Positions 6,460-13,456 of a stretch of DNA of 26,467 nucleotides are shown here, one piece after another. The notes beneath the pieces are model-generated. The model saw only the letters and a list, made by a program, of their open reading frames with translations. It was not told the DNA's origin and did not search any database. A program made the position numbers and the translations under genes. Numbering within the stretch: the stretch's first letter is position 1; each line of letters starts with the position of its first letter. The stretch is from a virus, in the IMG/VR virus record IMGVR_UViG_3300014838_000409, positions 1-26,467 of that record. One strand, written 5' to 3'.

Positions 6460-7359
6460 ATGAAAAAGAAAACTGTCTCGTTCTCACAATTCTCAAATTT
6501 CTGGACTTGCCCTTACAAATGGTATAGGGATGTTTGCTTAAAAGAAAAAGTATTCGAGGAAAGTATTCACATGTCATTCGGAACCGCAATTCACGAAACC
6601 ATCCAAGCGTTTCTGACTGCGTATCTTAACGTATCCGAAGAAGAAGCTCGCAAAATTGATTTGATGACAATGTTTGTAACCGCCTTCAAAACTCAAGTGA
6701 ATGGTAAGGGAATCAAACACACTGCCGAAGACTTTGCCGAGTTCGTCGAAGATGGAAAGGCAATCTTGACTGAATTCTTGGCTCCCGAAAACGTGCGCTA
6801 TCATTTTCCTCGGGATAAGTGGCAACTTATTGGCATCGAAAAGAAATTCGTTTACCCCGTTCTAAATAACGTAAACTTGGATGCACGCCTCGACCTTGTG
6901 CTAAAAGACAAACAGACGGGTGACATTCGCATCGTTGATTTGAAGACTGCAACCAATGCTTGGTCCTCCTATCAGAAAGAAGACTTCACCAAGATTAGTC
7001 AATTGTTGCTTTACAAGGCAGTCTATAGCAAGGCAGAAAATATAAACCTCGGAAAAATCCACGTTGAATTCATAATCCTTAAACGTAAGTTCTACGATGA
7101 TTCCAAAGTAAAATTTGAACAGACTCACATTCAAGTCTTCAAACCTGCGGCATTCCAAGATAACATTGTCCAAGTCATAAAAGAGTTCCGCAACTTCATC
7201 GAATATAGTTTCACCCCCGATGGTGAACATAAACGTGACGCTCATTATCCCAAGCAACCCGGTAAAAACAAAGCAAATTGCAAATACTGTGCTTATGCCA
7301 AGAATGGTAAATGCGATCAAGTGCCCGAACCTCCAATCAAAGACCCAGAACCGAAATAA
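6460..7359 (+). CDS. Cas4/RecB-like PD-(D/E)XK exonuclease with Fe-S cysteines
   Basis: A 299-aa nuclease of the RecB/Cas4 superfamily. Visible motifs are SFGTAIHE (the superfamily histidine), LDARLDLVL (metal-binding aspartate), IVDLKTA (the D-x-K catalytic pair) and QLLLYKAVY (QxxxY motif). C17 in FWTCPYKWY, together with C274, C277 and C285 near the C-terminus (CKYCAYAKNGKC), gives the one-plus-three cysteine layout of Cas4 and AddB proteins, which hold a 4Fe-4S cluster. Phage versions probably process DNA ends in recombination or replication. No cas1, cas2 or CRISPR array is in the window, so a CRISPR role is not suggested. It has a strong promoter of its own and ends just before an intrinsic terminator, so it appears to be a single-gene transcription unit. 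Confidence 0.9.
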   Translation: MKKKTVSFSQFSNFWTCPYKWYRDVCLKEKVFEESIHMSFGTAIHETIQAFLTAYLNVSEEEARKIDLMTMFVTAFKTQVNGKGIKHTAEDFAEFVEDGKAILTEFLAPENVRYHFPRDKWQLIGIEKKFVYPVLNNVNLDARLDLVLKDKQTGDIRIVDLKTATNAWSSYQKEDFTKISQLLLYKAVYSKAENINLGKIHVEFIILKRKFYDDSKVKFEQTHIQVFKPAAFQDNIVQVIKEFRNFIEYSFTPDGEHKRDAHYPKQPGKNKANCKYCAYAKNGKCDQVPEPPIKDPEPK

Positions 7360-7375
7360 CCAACACTTCAATCTC

Positions 7376-7400
7376 AAGCCTCCCTTACGGGAGGTTTTTT
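7376..7400 (+). terminator. intrinsic (rho-independent) terminator after the Cas4-like gene
   Basis: A perfect 6-bp GC-rich stem (CCTCCC at 7379-7384 and GGGAGG at 7389-7394) with a TTAC loop can be extended by three weaker pairs. It is followed directly by six T residues. It lies 17 bp after the Cas4-like stop codon and before the next promoter. Confidence 0.9.
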
Positions 7401-7433
7401 GTTGTCCCTCAGTATAAAGATATTTATAAAAAC

Positions 7434-7461
7434 TTTACATAATAATTTTCAATTATATACT
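7434..7461 (+). promoter_or_regulatory. putative sigma70-type promoter for the NUMOD4/HNH endonuclease
   Basis: TTTACA (7434-7439), a 16-bp spacer and TATACT (7456-7461) match the consensus in five of six positions in each box. The predicted start, about 7468, coincides with the ATG of the endonuclease, so this transcript too would be leaderless. Confidence 0.55.
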
Positions 7462-7467
7462 TCAACC

Positions 7468-7995
7468 ATGAATGAAATATGGAAAGATATTACCGACTAT
7501 GTAGGAGTTTATCAGGCATCATCATTGGGACGCCTTCGACGAGTGAGTAAAACCGATTCAATCGGACGATGTTATAATTATTCCGACCTAAAAATTAGAA
7601 CGTTACCACGATATGATGCCGCAATATTTTGCCACAACGGAAAGCGTAAGATGATGTTGTTACATCAAGTGATTGCCCAAACATTTCTCCAATATCCAAC
7701 GTGCTGCCCAACATGTAAGACCCCATATGAAATAAATCACATAGATGGAAATCCACACAACAATGCAGCAGACAATTTAGAATATGTAACACATGTTGAA
7801 AACATTCAAAAGTCGAGAAATGCTCGACGTAAAAAACAATGGAAATCACTAGATGATACGAAAGTATTAAAAATCAAACACCTTCTCGCTCAAAAAATAA
7901 CTTCACAAGTCGAAATTTCTAAAATGTTTAATGTATCTAAAAGCACCATAAGTGAGATAGCACACAATAGAATATGGACGGATGTCTCACTATAA
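7468..7995 (+). CDS. NUMOD4/HNH homing endonuclease with C-terminal helix-turn-helix
   Basis: A 175-aa protein with the standard phage layout. A NUMOD4 motif comes first (IWKDITDYVGVYQASSLGRL, residues 4-23). The HNH domain follows, with LLHQVIAQTF (H66), a CCPTC knuckle (79-83), INHIDGNPHNNAADNLEYV (H91, N103) and the closing HVENIQKS. A helix-turn-helix at about 145-170 (SQVEISKMFNVSKSTISEIA) should bind DNA. The ATG at 7468 is preferred over an upstream in-frame extension to 7399. The NUMOD4 motif begins right there, and the extension would run through the terminator T-run and the promoter. The neighbours are a terminator on the left and the regulator gene on the right, so it sits in a transcriptionally quiet gap with its own promoter. 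Confidence 0.9.
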   Translation: MNEIWKDITDYVGVYQASSLGRLRRVSKTDSIGRCYNYSDLKIRTLPRYDAAIFCHNGKRKMMLLHQVIAQTFLQYPTCCPTCKTPYEINHIDGNPHNNAADNLEYVTHVENIQKSRNARRKKQWKSLDDTKVLKIKHLLAQKITSQVEISKMFNVSKSTISEIAHNRIWTDVSL

Positions 7996-8005
7996 ATTCA
8001 TAATT

Positions 8006-8033
8006 TTGACTGTTTGTTTTTTTTGGGTATAGT
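8006..8033 (+). promoter_or_regulatory. putative sigma70-type promoter for the RHH regulator and glycan cluster
   Basis: TTGACT (8006-8011), a 16-bp spacer containing a T-run and TATAGT (8028-8033) match the consensus in five of six positions in each box. Transcription would begin near 8040, giving a leader of about 30 bases. No other convincing promoter or terminator appears between here and the first glycosyltransferases, so this could drive them too. Confidence 0.6.
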
Positions 8034-8068
8034 TATAAGTGTTCAAGCAGATATGCATACACTTATAA
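8033..8068. promoter_or_regulatory. 10-bp inverted repeat, candidate operator of the RHH gene
   Basis: TTATAAGTGT (8033-8042) and ACACTTATAA (8059-8068) form a perfect 10-bp inverted repeat with a 16-bp spacer. It spans the end of the -10 box, the expected start site and the leader up to 3 bases before the ATG. Half-sites about two and a half helical turns apart suit a cooperative dimeric repressor. The first gene downstream encodes a ribbon-helix-helix protein, so autoregulation is likely. Confidence 0.6.
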
Positions 8069-8070
8069 AT

Positions 8071-8304
8071 ATGAGCACACCAAAAAAAGTTGCAACCACT
8101 GTTAAGGTCGATCCGACCTTGTATGACGAGTTCAAAGTCCTCGGCGTTCGTTATAAACTTACGCTTCAAGGTCTTATTGAAAAAACGGTCTATCGCTATG
8201 TAAAAGAAGAAGTCTTCCGCAATGACATCAATGGTTTTCATGTCCCCGTGGACCTATCATCATCTTTCTCAGCATCAGCATCAGCATCCTCGTCCCTCGC
8301 CTAA
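8071..8304 (+). CDS. ribbon-helix-helix (CopG/Arc-like) regulator
   Basis: A 77-aa protein. KVATTVKVDPTLYDEFKVLG supplies the short DNA-contacting strand and first helix, and YKLTLQGLIEKTVYRYVKEE the second helix, the ribbon-helix-helix pattern. The final ~15 residues are almost pure Ser/Ala and look disordered. The ATG at 8071 is preferred to an upstream in-frame ATG at 8014. The longer version would begin inside the promoter and adds a hydrophobic extension unrelated to the fold. The inverted repeat directly in front suggests the protein represses its own promoter, and perhaps the downstream glycan genes by read-through. The target is inferred from position only. Confidence 0.8.
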   Translation: MSTPKKVATTVKVDPTLYDEFKVLGVRYKLTLQGLIEKTVYRYVKEEVFRNDINGFHVPVDLSSSFSASASASSSLA

Positions 8305-8328
8305 ACCTCAACCCAAACGTTACAAACT

Positions 8329-9828
8329 ATGCCAGCAAATAACGGTAAACCCACAATTCTTCTCCTGTCCGACGACCTTCGTATGAATTCGGGCATCGCT
8401 ACGATGTCCCGAGAACTTGTCCTTAGCACAGTTCACAAATTCAACTGGGTCCAAATAGCCGGTGCTATTACACATCCCGATAAAGGAAATGCATATGATC
8501 TGTCTCAGTCTACCAACGATTTGAAGAAGATTAAAGATGCATATGTAAAACTGTATCCTACAGATGGTTACGGCAATGAACAAATGCTGTTCCAAATCAT
8601 CAACATCGAACGCCCGAATGCATTGCTTCATTTTACCGATCCTCGCTTTTGGGGATGGTTGTATGCATTGGAAAAACAGATAAGAGACTCAATACCAATA
8701 TGTTATTATAATATATGGGATTCGATCCCATACCCAATGTATAATCGTCCATTCTATGAATCATGCGATGGTTTGTTTTCTATTAGTAAACAAACCTATA
8801 ACATTAACAAATGGGTGTTAGGACCACAGAATTGCTGCCAAGTCAGTGATGGTCCAATGAAAGGTCGTTCATTGCTTCAATACTGCCCACATGGTATTGA
8901 TGACGAATGCTTTAAGCCAATTGAAAAGTCAAATCCCGATCTTATTGCCTTTAAAAAGCGATTGTTTGGTGAGAAGGATTATAAGTTTGCTTTGCTCTAC
9001 AATAGTCGTAACGTTCATCGTAAGCGAACCAGCAATATCTTGTTGGCGTACGCTCAGTTCTGCTCTAACCTCTCGAAGGAAGACGCCGATAAGTGTGTAT
9101 TGATTTTGCACACCGAGGTCATGCAAGAAGCGGGAACAAACTTAATGGCAGTTAAAGAAGCCTTCTGCCCAAACAACAACATCATATTCTCTCCGGGAAA
9201 ACTGTCTCCTCAAGATATGAACCTCATGTATAATGTTGCGGATGTCACCGTCAATGCTTCGTCTAACGAAGGATTCGGATTGTCTATCGCTGAAAGTATC
9301 ATGAGCGGAACACCCGTAACGGTTGCTGTCACTGGTGGATTGCAAGATCAAATCGGTCAAGTGACGGATGATGGAACCCCCGTTGAGTTTGACGCTGACT
9401 TTGGGTCAAACAACATTGGACGTTACAAGAAATGTGGTCCGTGGGCATATCCTGTGTGGCCAGTGACTCGTTTGGTCCAAGGCTCTATTCCAACGCCATA
9501 TATATTTGATGACCTCACTCGATGGGAAGACTTTGCTGAAGGCTTCATGTATTGGTATCTAATGGGAGACAAAAAACGCACCGCTTGTGGTGCTGAAGGT
9601 CGTCGTTGGGCACTCAACGAAGGTGGTATCAATTCCAAGAACATGGGACAAACATTCATTGATGGCATGGAATACATCTTTAAGAACTGGTCCAAACCTA
9701 AGAAGTTCAGTCTACATACGATTGCCGATCATGTTGGAAATAAGATGCCCGATGGTCACATGGGATTTACCTATGACAAGATTGATACTGCTCCTCTTCT
9801 TCAGAAAATCGAAACAATAAAAATATGA
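8329..9828 (+). CDS. glycosyltransferase, GT4-type (GT-B fold)
   Basis: A 499-aa GT-B glycosyltransferase. The first domain opens with ILLLSDDLRMNSGIATMSRE, a glycine-containing acceptor loop typical of GT4 enzymes. The linker contains YCPHGIDDECF, and the second domain has FALLYNSRNVHRKR and the donor-binding NASSNEGFGLSIAESIMSGT with an intact E-x7-E pair (E314, E322). It would transfer a sugar from a nucleotide donor to a protein or glycan acceptor; neither can be read from sequence. It is the first biosynthetic gene after the regulator and overlaps the next small gene by 4 bp (ATGA). A second, distantly similar GT4-type gene lies at 11359-12717. A cytoplasmic location is expected, as no membrane segment is visible. 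Confidence 0.9.
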   Translation: MPANNGKPTILLLSDDLRMNSGIATMSRELVLSTVHKFNWVQIAGAITHPDKGNAYDLSQSTNDLKKIKDAYVKLYPTDGYGNEQMLFQIINIERPNALLHFTDPRFWGWLYALEKQIRDSIPICYYNIWDSIPYPMYNRPFYESCDGLFSISKQTYNINKWVLGPQNCCQVSDGPMKGRSLLQYCPHGIDDECFKPIEKSNPDLIAFKKRLFGEKDYKFALLYNSRNVHRKRTSNILLAYAQFCSNLSKEDADKCVLILHTEVMQEAGTNLMAVKEAFCPNNNIIFSPGKLSPQDMNLMYNVADVTVNASSNEGFGLSIAESIMSGTPVTVAVTGGLQDQIGQVTDDGTPVEFDADFGSNNIGRYKKCGPWAYPVWPVTRLVQGSIPTPYIFDDLTRWEDFAEGFMYWYLMGDKKRTACGAEGRRWALNEGGINSKNMGQTFIDGMEYIFKNWSKPKKFSLHTIADHVGNKMPDGHMGFTYDKIDTAPLLQKIETIKI

Positions 9829-10028
9829 ATATAAACATAGTAGAATTACAACCCGGCGATGTTTTATTGACCACCGTAGACATCGGAAACCTTCCTCCAA
9901 ATGAAGTAGATGCGTATGTCAAAAAATGCGTTAAAACTGTAAAAAGTTTTTTTTGGAGGTCAAGTTGTCGCATTTCCAGTCCGAGGAGGAACATGGGATT
10001 TCACCATCGTTCGAAAGCCGAAGACTAA
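9825..10028 (+). CDS. small conserved protein, reading frame disrupted at a T8 run
   Basis: The open frame gives 67 aa, starting NIVELQPGDVLLTTVDIGNL and then losing character after KTVKSFF. The break falls in a run of eight T at 9947-9954. With seven T the frame would continue as FFGGQVVAFPVRGGTWDFTI and end at a TAA at 10048-10050, giving 74 aa. The '(E)L-PGDVL ... F-GG/V-V...TI' outline resembles a small protein type I have seen in phages and in bacterial gene clusters, so the restored frame is the more credible one. The cause could be a true mutation, transcriptional slippage or a homopolymer sequencing error. Function is unknown. It overlaps the GT4 stop by 4 bp, as expected for a real gene. 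Confidence 0.65.
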   Translation: MNINIVELQPGDVLLTTVDIGNLPPNEVDAYVKKCVKTVKSFFWRSSCRISSPRRNMGFHHRSKAED

Positions 10029-10040
10029 AAAGTTAAAAAA

Positions 10041-10061
10041 AGTTGCCTAATTATGGCAACT
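10041..10061. terminator. 7-bp hairpin between the small gene and dUTPase
   Basis: AGTTGCC (10041-10047) and GGCAACT (10055-10061) form a perfect 7-bp stem with a 7-base loop. On the plus strand no T-run follows. On the minus strand the stem is followed by a T-run (seen as A residues at 10034-10041), so it looks like an intrinsic terminator for leftward transcription. No leftward gene is evident here. It may limit antisense transcription, or stabilise or process the rightward mRNA. Confidence 0.45.
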
Positions 10062-10080
10062 CTGTTACAATCGCATCAAT

Positions 10081-10854
10081 ATGACCCAAATGGAAATAAA
10101 AGTAAAACGGAATGGTAACACCACACTACCGAGACAAGCCACGGACCAATCGGCAGGATACGATATAATTGCTACATCCGACCCTAAGATTGTTGGAGAA
10201 AAATTGGATAACAAATTTTTTCTTCCCGATGAACCAAAAATCGAATGGTGGAAACATGTATTTTACATCGAGTATGAAACGGGACTATTTATGTCCCCGT
10301 CAGATAAAAATATTCATACTCTAATTTATCCAAGAAGTAGTATCAGTTCTAAAACAAATATGGTATTGGCCAATAGCATTGGACTCGTAGATTGCGACTA
10401 TCGGGGGCAAATATTATGCCGTTTTCGATACATATGGCAACCGTTTGATATGGCATGGTTAAGCATCAAGGACCACTCAAACCCAGAAAATCCATACGTT
10501 CCAATGACGCTCGGAAACATCAATCCCGAACGCATATATAAAAAAGGAGACACTATTGCTCAACTCGTGTTTTCTCCCACAATAAATGTCGGGTTTCAAT
10601 TTGTGGATGAATTGGACCAAACAATTCGTAATGAGGGCGGATTTGGTTCTACGGATCAACAAGCAAACACGCCACCCCAAGCACAAGGAGACCCATTCTC
10701 ATTGGGCGACCGTTACAATCAAGCTGGAGGCATTCCTACACGTAAACGCTACAGCGATGAAATGAAGGAACGGGAACGTGTCGAAGGAACGCAAAAATCT
10801 ACAAACAAAATACATTTGCCTCCTCCCGGCATACACGAAAGAAAAGCCAAGTGA
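10081..10854 (+). CDS. dut: dUTPase (dUTP diphosphatase, trimeric type) with C-terminal extension
   Basis: It hydrolyses dUTP to dUMP and diphosphate, keeping uracil out of phage DNA and supplying the dTMP precursor. All five trimeric dUTPase motifs can be found: motif 1 SAGYDI, motif 2 YPRSSISS, motif 3 NSIGLVDCDYRGQI (the catalytic aspartate lies in VDCDYRG), motif 4 YKKGDTIAQLVF and motif 5 EGGFGSTD. At 257 aa it is much longer than the usual ~150. Insertions flank motif 2 and follow motif 3. After motif 5 there is a hydrophilic tail of ~60 residues, rich in Gln, Pro, Lys and Arg, with no recognised domain. Motif 3 has NSIG where NSPG or a close variant is commoner. It overlaps the next gene by 4 bp (GTGA). 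Confidence in the fold is high; I have no explanation for the tail. Confidence 0.9.
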   Translation: MTQMEIKVKRNGNTTLPRQATDQSAGYDIIATSDPKIVGEKLDNKFFLPDEPKIEWWKHVFYIEYETGLFMSPSDKNIHTLIYPRSSISSKTNMVLANSIGLVDCDYRGQILCRFRYIWQPFDMAWLSIKDHSNPENPYVPMTLGNINPERIYKKGDTIAQLVFSPTINVGFQFVDELDQTIRNEGGFGSTDQQANTPPQAQGDPFSLGDRYNQAGGIPTRKRYSDEMKERERVEGTQKSTNKIHLPPPGIHERKAK

Positions 10855-11072
10855 AACGAGTCATAACAGAAGAAGTCCTTGAGGACGCAAAATATTTCTG
10901 CGATAAGCATCCCGACCGTGAATGCTTCTCAGAAATAAAAACCGCTAGTTGGTATGGTAGCAACTTTGATATGATGGGCATAGAATTCCATCTTTGTGAT
11001 GAATGTATCGAAGAACTATATAAGGACTTGGAAACAAAATATGGAGTTAAACCCCAAAATATCGAAATATGA
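10851..11072 (+). CDS. small Cys-containing hypothetical protein (73 aa)
   Basis: The start is GTG, overlapping the dUTPase stop (GTGA), and the end overlaps the next gene by ATGA, so it is a real member of the operon. FCDKHPDREC and LCDECIEELY place cysteine/histidine pairs about 30 residues apart, suggesting a small zinc-binding domain with a helical C-terminus. I do not recognise the family. Confidence 0.7.
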   Translation: MKRVITEEVLEDAKYFCDKHPDRECFSEIKTASWYGSNFDMMGIEFHLCDECIEELYKDLETKYGVKPQNIEI

Positions 11073-11356
11073 AAACGACCAGTAAAGTAACCAAACTTCC
11101 CGATGGGTCTGCATTCTGGACAGCAGATATTATGTCCAAGGCAGAAGCCATGACTCTTCCACTTGAGAAACGTCCTATTTGTTACCGAATATCATCGGAA
11201 ATGTATCACGCTGTTTATGAAAGCATTGGTGCGGCGTCTATGTGTTGGAACCCAAGACCCGTCAACGAAGTATTCGATTCCGAAGCAGCATCGAATATTG
11301 CAATTGATCTCTGTTTCAAAATCGCAAACGAAATCGAAAAGAAAAATAAGAAATAA
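11069..11356 (+). CDS. conserved phage hypothetical protein (95 aa)
   Basis: A 95-aa protein with LPDGSAFWTADIMSK at the N-terminus and YESIGAASMCWNPRP followed by EVFDSEAASNIAIDLCFKIA at the C-terminus. The 'GAASMCW ... VFDS-x-A' combination is, to my knowledge, common in small uncharacterised phage proteins, often near nucleotide or DNA metabolism genes. It overlaps the previous gene by ATGA and is followed by the second GT4-type gene after 2 bp. No catalytic motif is visible and function is unknown. Confidence 0.75.
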   Translation: MKTTSKVTKLPDGSAFWTADIMSKAEAMTLPLEKRPICYRISSEMYHAVYESIGAASMCWNPRPVNEVFDSEAASNIAIDLCFKIANEIEKKNKK

Positions 11357-11358
11357 GT

Positions 11359-12717
11359 ATGAGCAAACCAATTTGTATTCTTCAATCGCCGGTGTGGACG
11401 AGAAGTGGCTACGGCGATTGGGCATTGGCTGTCGCCAAGAGCCTTCTTCGCTATGATAAATTCGATTTAAAAATTGTTCCCACGGTATGGGGCGCATGTA
11501 GCAAGAAGAACTTGGAATCCGAACTTATTGACCCCGAAGGTAAAGAATTATTAGGTCGAGTTCTACAAGGTAACCTATCACGCCAACCCGAATTGTTCAT
11601 TCAAATGAGCATTCCGAATGAATTTAATGCTCCAGCTAAATTCAACATTGGTATGACTGCGGGAATTGAGACTACTGTCCCTCGTGCAGAATGGATTGAA
11701 GGTCTCAATCGAATGCAATATAACATTGTAACTTCTCAACATGCAAAAGATGTGTTTGTTTCCGCCAACTTTACCAAGAAGAATCCAAATGGAACAACCG
11801 AACCATTGAAGGTAAAAACTCCTATGGACGTTCTATTCTGGGGTGCTAACACCGAACTATATGGGAAGACAAGTATTATTCCAAAAACAGTCAATGATAC
11901 CCTCGCAGGAGTCAAAGAAGAGTTTGCATTCCTATTTGTAGGTCAATGGACTGGCGGTAACATGAACGCTGATCGCAAGGCTATAGGATGGCTAATAAAG
12001 ACATTCTTGGAAACATTCCGAGACCTTCCCAATCCTCCAGCCCTTGTCCTCAAGACAAGCGGAGCACAACTCTGCATCATGGACAAGTATGATTGCTTGA
12101 ACAAGATCAATGATGTCACCGCCATGGTCCAGAATGCCCATCCAAAAGCCAAATTACCAAACGTGTATCTATTGCACGGCGAATTGTCTGATGTCGAGAT
12201 GAATGCATTGTATAACCATCCCAAAATCAAGGCACACGTTTCATTCACCCACGGTGAAGGATTCGGTCATCCGCTTTTGCTCGCTACATTGAGCGGAAAG
12301 CCAGTCATTACTCCTCATTGGAGTGGTCATCTCGACTTCCTAAATCCGAAGTATGCTACATTCTTCGAAGGTAAGTTGGTACCTATTCCCGGCGAAGCAA
12401 TCAATGATTGGTTCATAAAAGAAGCCCAATGGTTCGATGTGGATTATGATTTCGCAGGTCATCTCATGAAGAACATCTTCACTAACTACGATTCCACATT
12501 GGTTGAAAAGTATGAAAAGCTTCGGATTGAAAACATGGAGAAGTTCTCTCTTCAAGCAATGGACAAGACCTTCCATCCGTTATTGGAAAAATATGTTCCT
12601 AAGTTTGCAGTTGAGGAACAAATCAAGCTTCCTAAGCTTAAAAGAATTGCTCTCCCCACCTCACCTTCGCCCGCAGCCAAGGCTACCGAAGTAACGACCA
12701 GTCTGAGTAAGGCATGA
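11359..12717 (+). CDS. glycosyltransferase, GT4-type (GT-B fold), second copy
   Basis: A 452-aa GT-B enzyme. The N-terminal domain begins PICILQSPVWTRSGYGDWAL, with the glycine-rich acceptor loop. GMTAGIETTVPRAEWIEGLN and VTSQHAKDVF mark its end. The C-terminal domain has FLFVGQWTGG and SFTHGEGFGHPLLLATLSGK. Only the first glutamate of the usual E-x7-E donor motif is kept (E300); the second position is leucine. The last ~35 residues are Pro/Ala/Ser-rich. Like the 499-aa enzyme at 8329-9828 it has a 'GY/GIA' start and a compact second domain, so the two may be distant paralogues. Donor and acceptor cannot be read from the sequence. Confidence 0.85.
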   Translation: MSKPICILQSPVWTRSGYGDWALAVAKSLLRYDKFDLKIVPTVWGACSKKNLESELIDPEGKELLGRVLQGNLSRQPELFIQMSIPNEFNAPAKFNIGMTAGIETTVPRAEWIEGLNRMQYNIVTSQHAKDVFVSANFTKKNPNGTTEPLKVKTPMDVLFWGANTELYGKTSIIPKTVNDTLAGVKEEFAFLFVGQWTGGNMNADRKAIGWLIKTFLETFRDLPNPPALVLKTSGAQLCIMDKYDCLNKINDVTAMVQNAHPKAKLPNVYLLHGELSDVEMNALYNHPKIKAHVSFTHGEGFGHPLLLATLSGKPVITPHWSGHLDFLNPKYATFFEGKLVPIPGEAINDWFIKEAQWFDVDYDFAGHLMKNIFTNYDSTLVEKYEKLRIENMEKFSLQAMDKTFHPLLEKYVPKFAVEEQIKLPKLKRIALPTSPSPAAKATEVTTSLSKA

Positions 12718-12737
12718 AATATAATCTACAATGAGTT

Positions 12738-13454
12738 ATGTCAACCATATCATATCTAGTTACATGTTGCAATGAAACAAATTCATTAAAGAACTTACTT
12801 AAAACCATCTATGATTCCATTCAATACGATGACGTTCATTCTGGAGATGAAATAGTCATCATCGTAGATAGTGTCGATACTTATGGAGATGATGTACCAC
12901 CGGAAACGGCAGATATTTTGTATGAATATACAGGATATTCAAATGTAACATGGAACACCCATCCTCTAAATAAAGACTATGGCACACATAAAAACTTCGG
13001 TATTGAACAATGCAGTGGAAATTGGGTATGTCAAATTGATGGCGACGAATGTCTTCCAGAATCATTACTTGGAGAAAACCTACACGCATTGATTGATAGT
13101 AATCCTACAATTGAGGCGTATGCTGTCCCAAGAATCAATGCATGGGAAGGATTAACGCCAGAACACGCCAAACAATGGGGATGGTCTTTGGATATGTCTC
13201 CGACTTATAAGAGATTACGGGCAGCTTGGCCCGATTATCAGTTACGACTGTTCAAAAATACACCATCAATTCGTTTCAAAAATCGATTACATGAACGCAT
13301 CGAGGGATATAAATCCATTGCTGCTTTACCAGCGACGGAAGAGTGGGCATTATATCACGACAAGACAATAGAAACGCAAATTCAAACGAACCTCCGGTAT
13401 AACGAATGGTTCTCCGCCGCCGAGAATGCAGGAGTATCGAATAAAGTATCTTAA
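12738..13454 (+). CDS. glycosyltransferase family 2 (GT-A fold)
   Basis: A 238-aa single-domain GT2-type enzyme. It starts ISYLVTCCNETNSLKNLLKT, the first strand and helix of the family. EIVIIVDSVD carries the nucleotide-contacting aspartates, and WVCQIDGDECLP gives the DxD metal site (D101, D103). The later YQLRLFKNTPSIRFKNRLHE is typical of GT2 enzymes related to bacterial LPS and glycan hexosyltransferases. It is followed 2 bp later by the GT32-type gene and has no membrane segment. Confidence 0.85.
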   Translation: MSTISYLVTCCNETNSLKNLLKTIYDSIQYDDVHSGDEIVIIVDSVDTYGDDVPPETADILYEYTGYSNVTWNTHPLNKDYGTHKNFGIEQCSGNWVCQIDGDECLPESLLGENLHALIDSNPTIEAYAVPRINAWEGLTPEHAKQWGWSLDMSPTYKRLRAAWPDYQLRLFKNTPSIRFKNRLHERIEGYKSIAALPATEEWALYHDKTIETQIQTNLRYNEWFSAAENAGVSNKVS

Positions 13455-13456
13455 AT

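Noticed and set aside
6460-7359. Cas4-like protein as part of a CRISPR system
   Set aside because: No repeats, spacers, cas1 or cas2 are in the window, and phages often carry such nucleases for recombination.
8715-8740. tRNA-like GGGATTCGATCCC sequence
   Set aside because: It lies within the GT4 coding frame, and no cloverleaf can be built around it.
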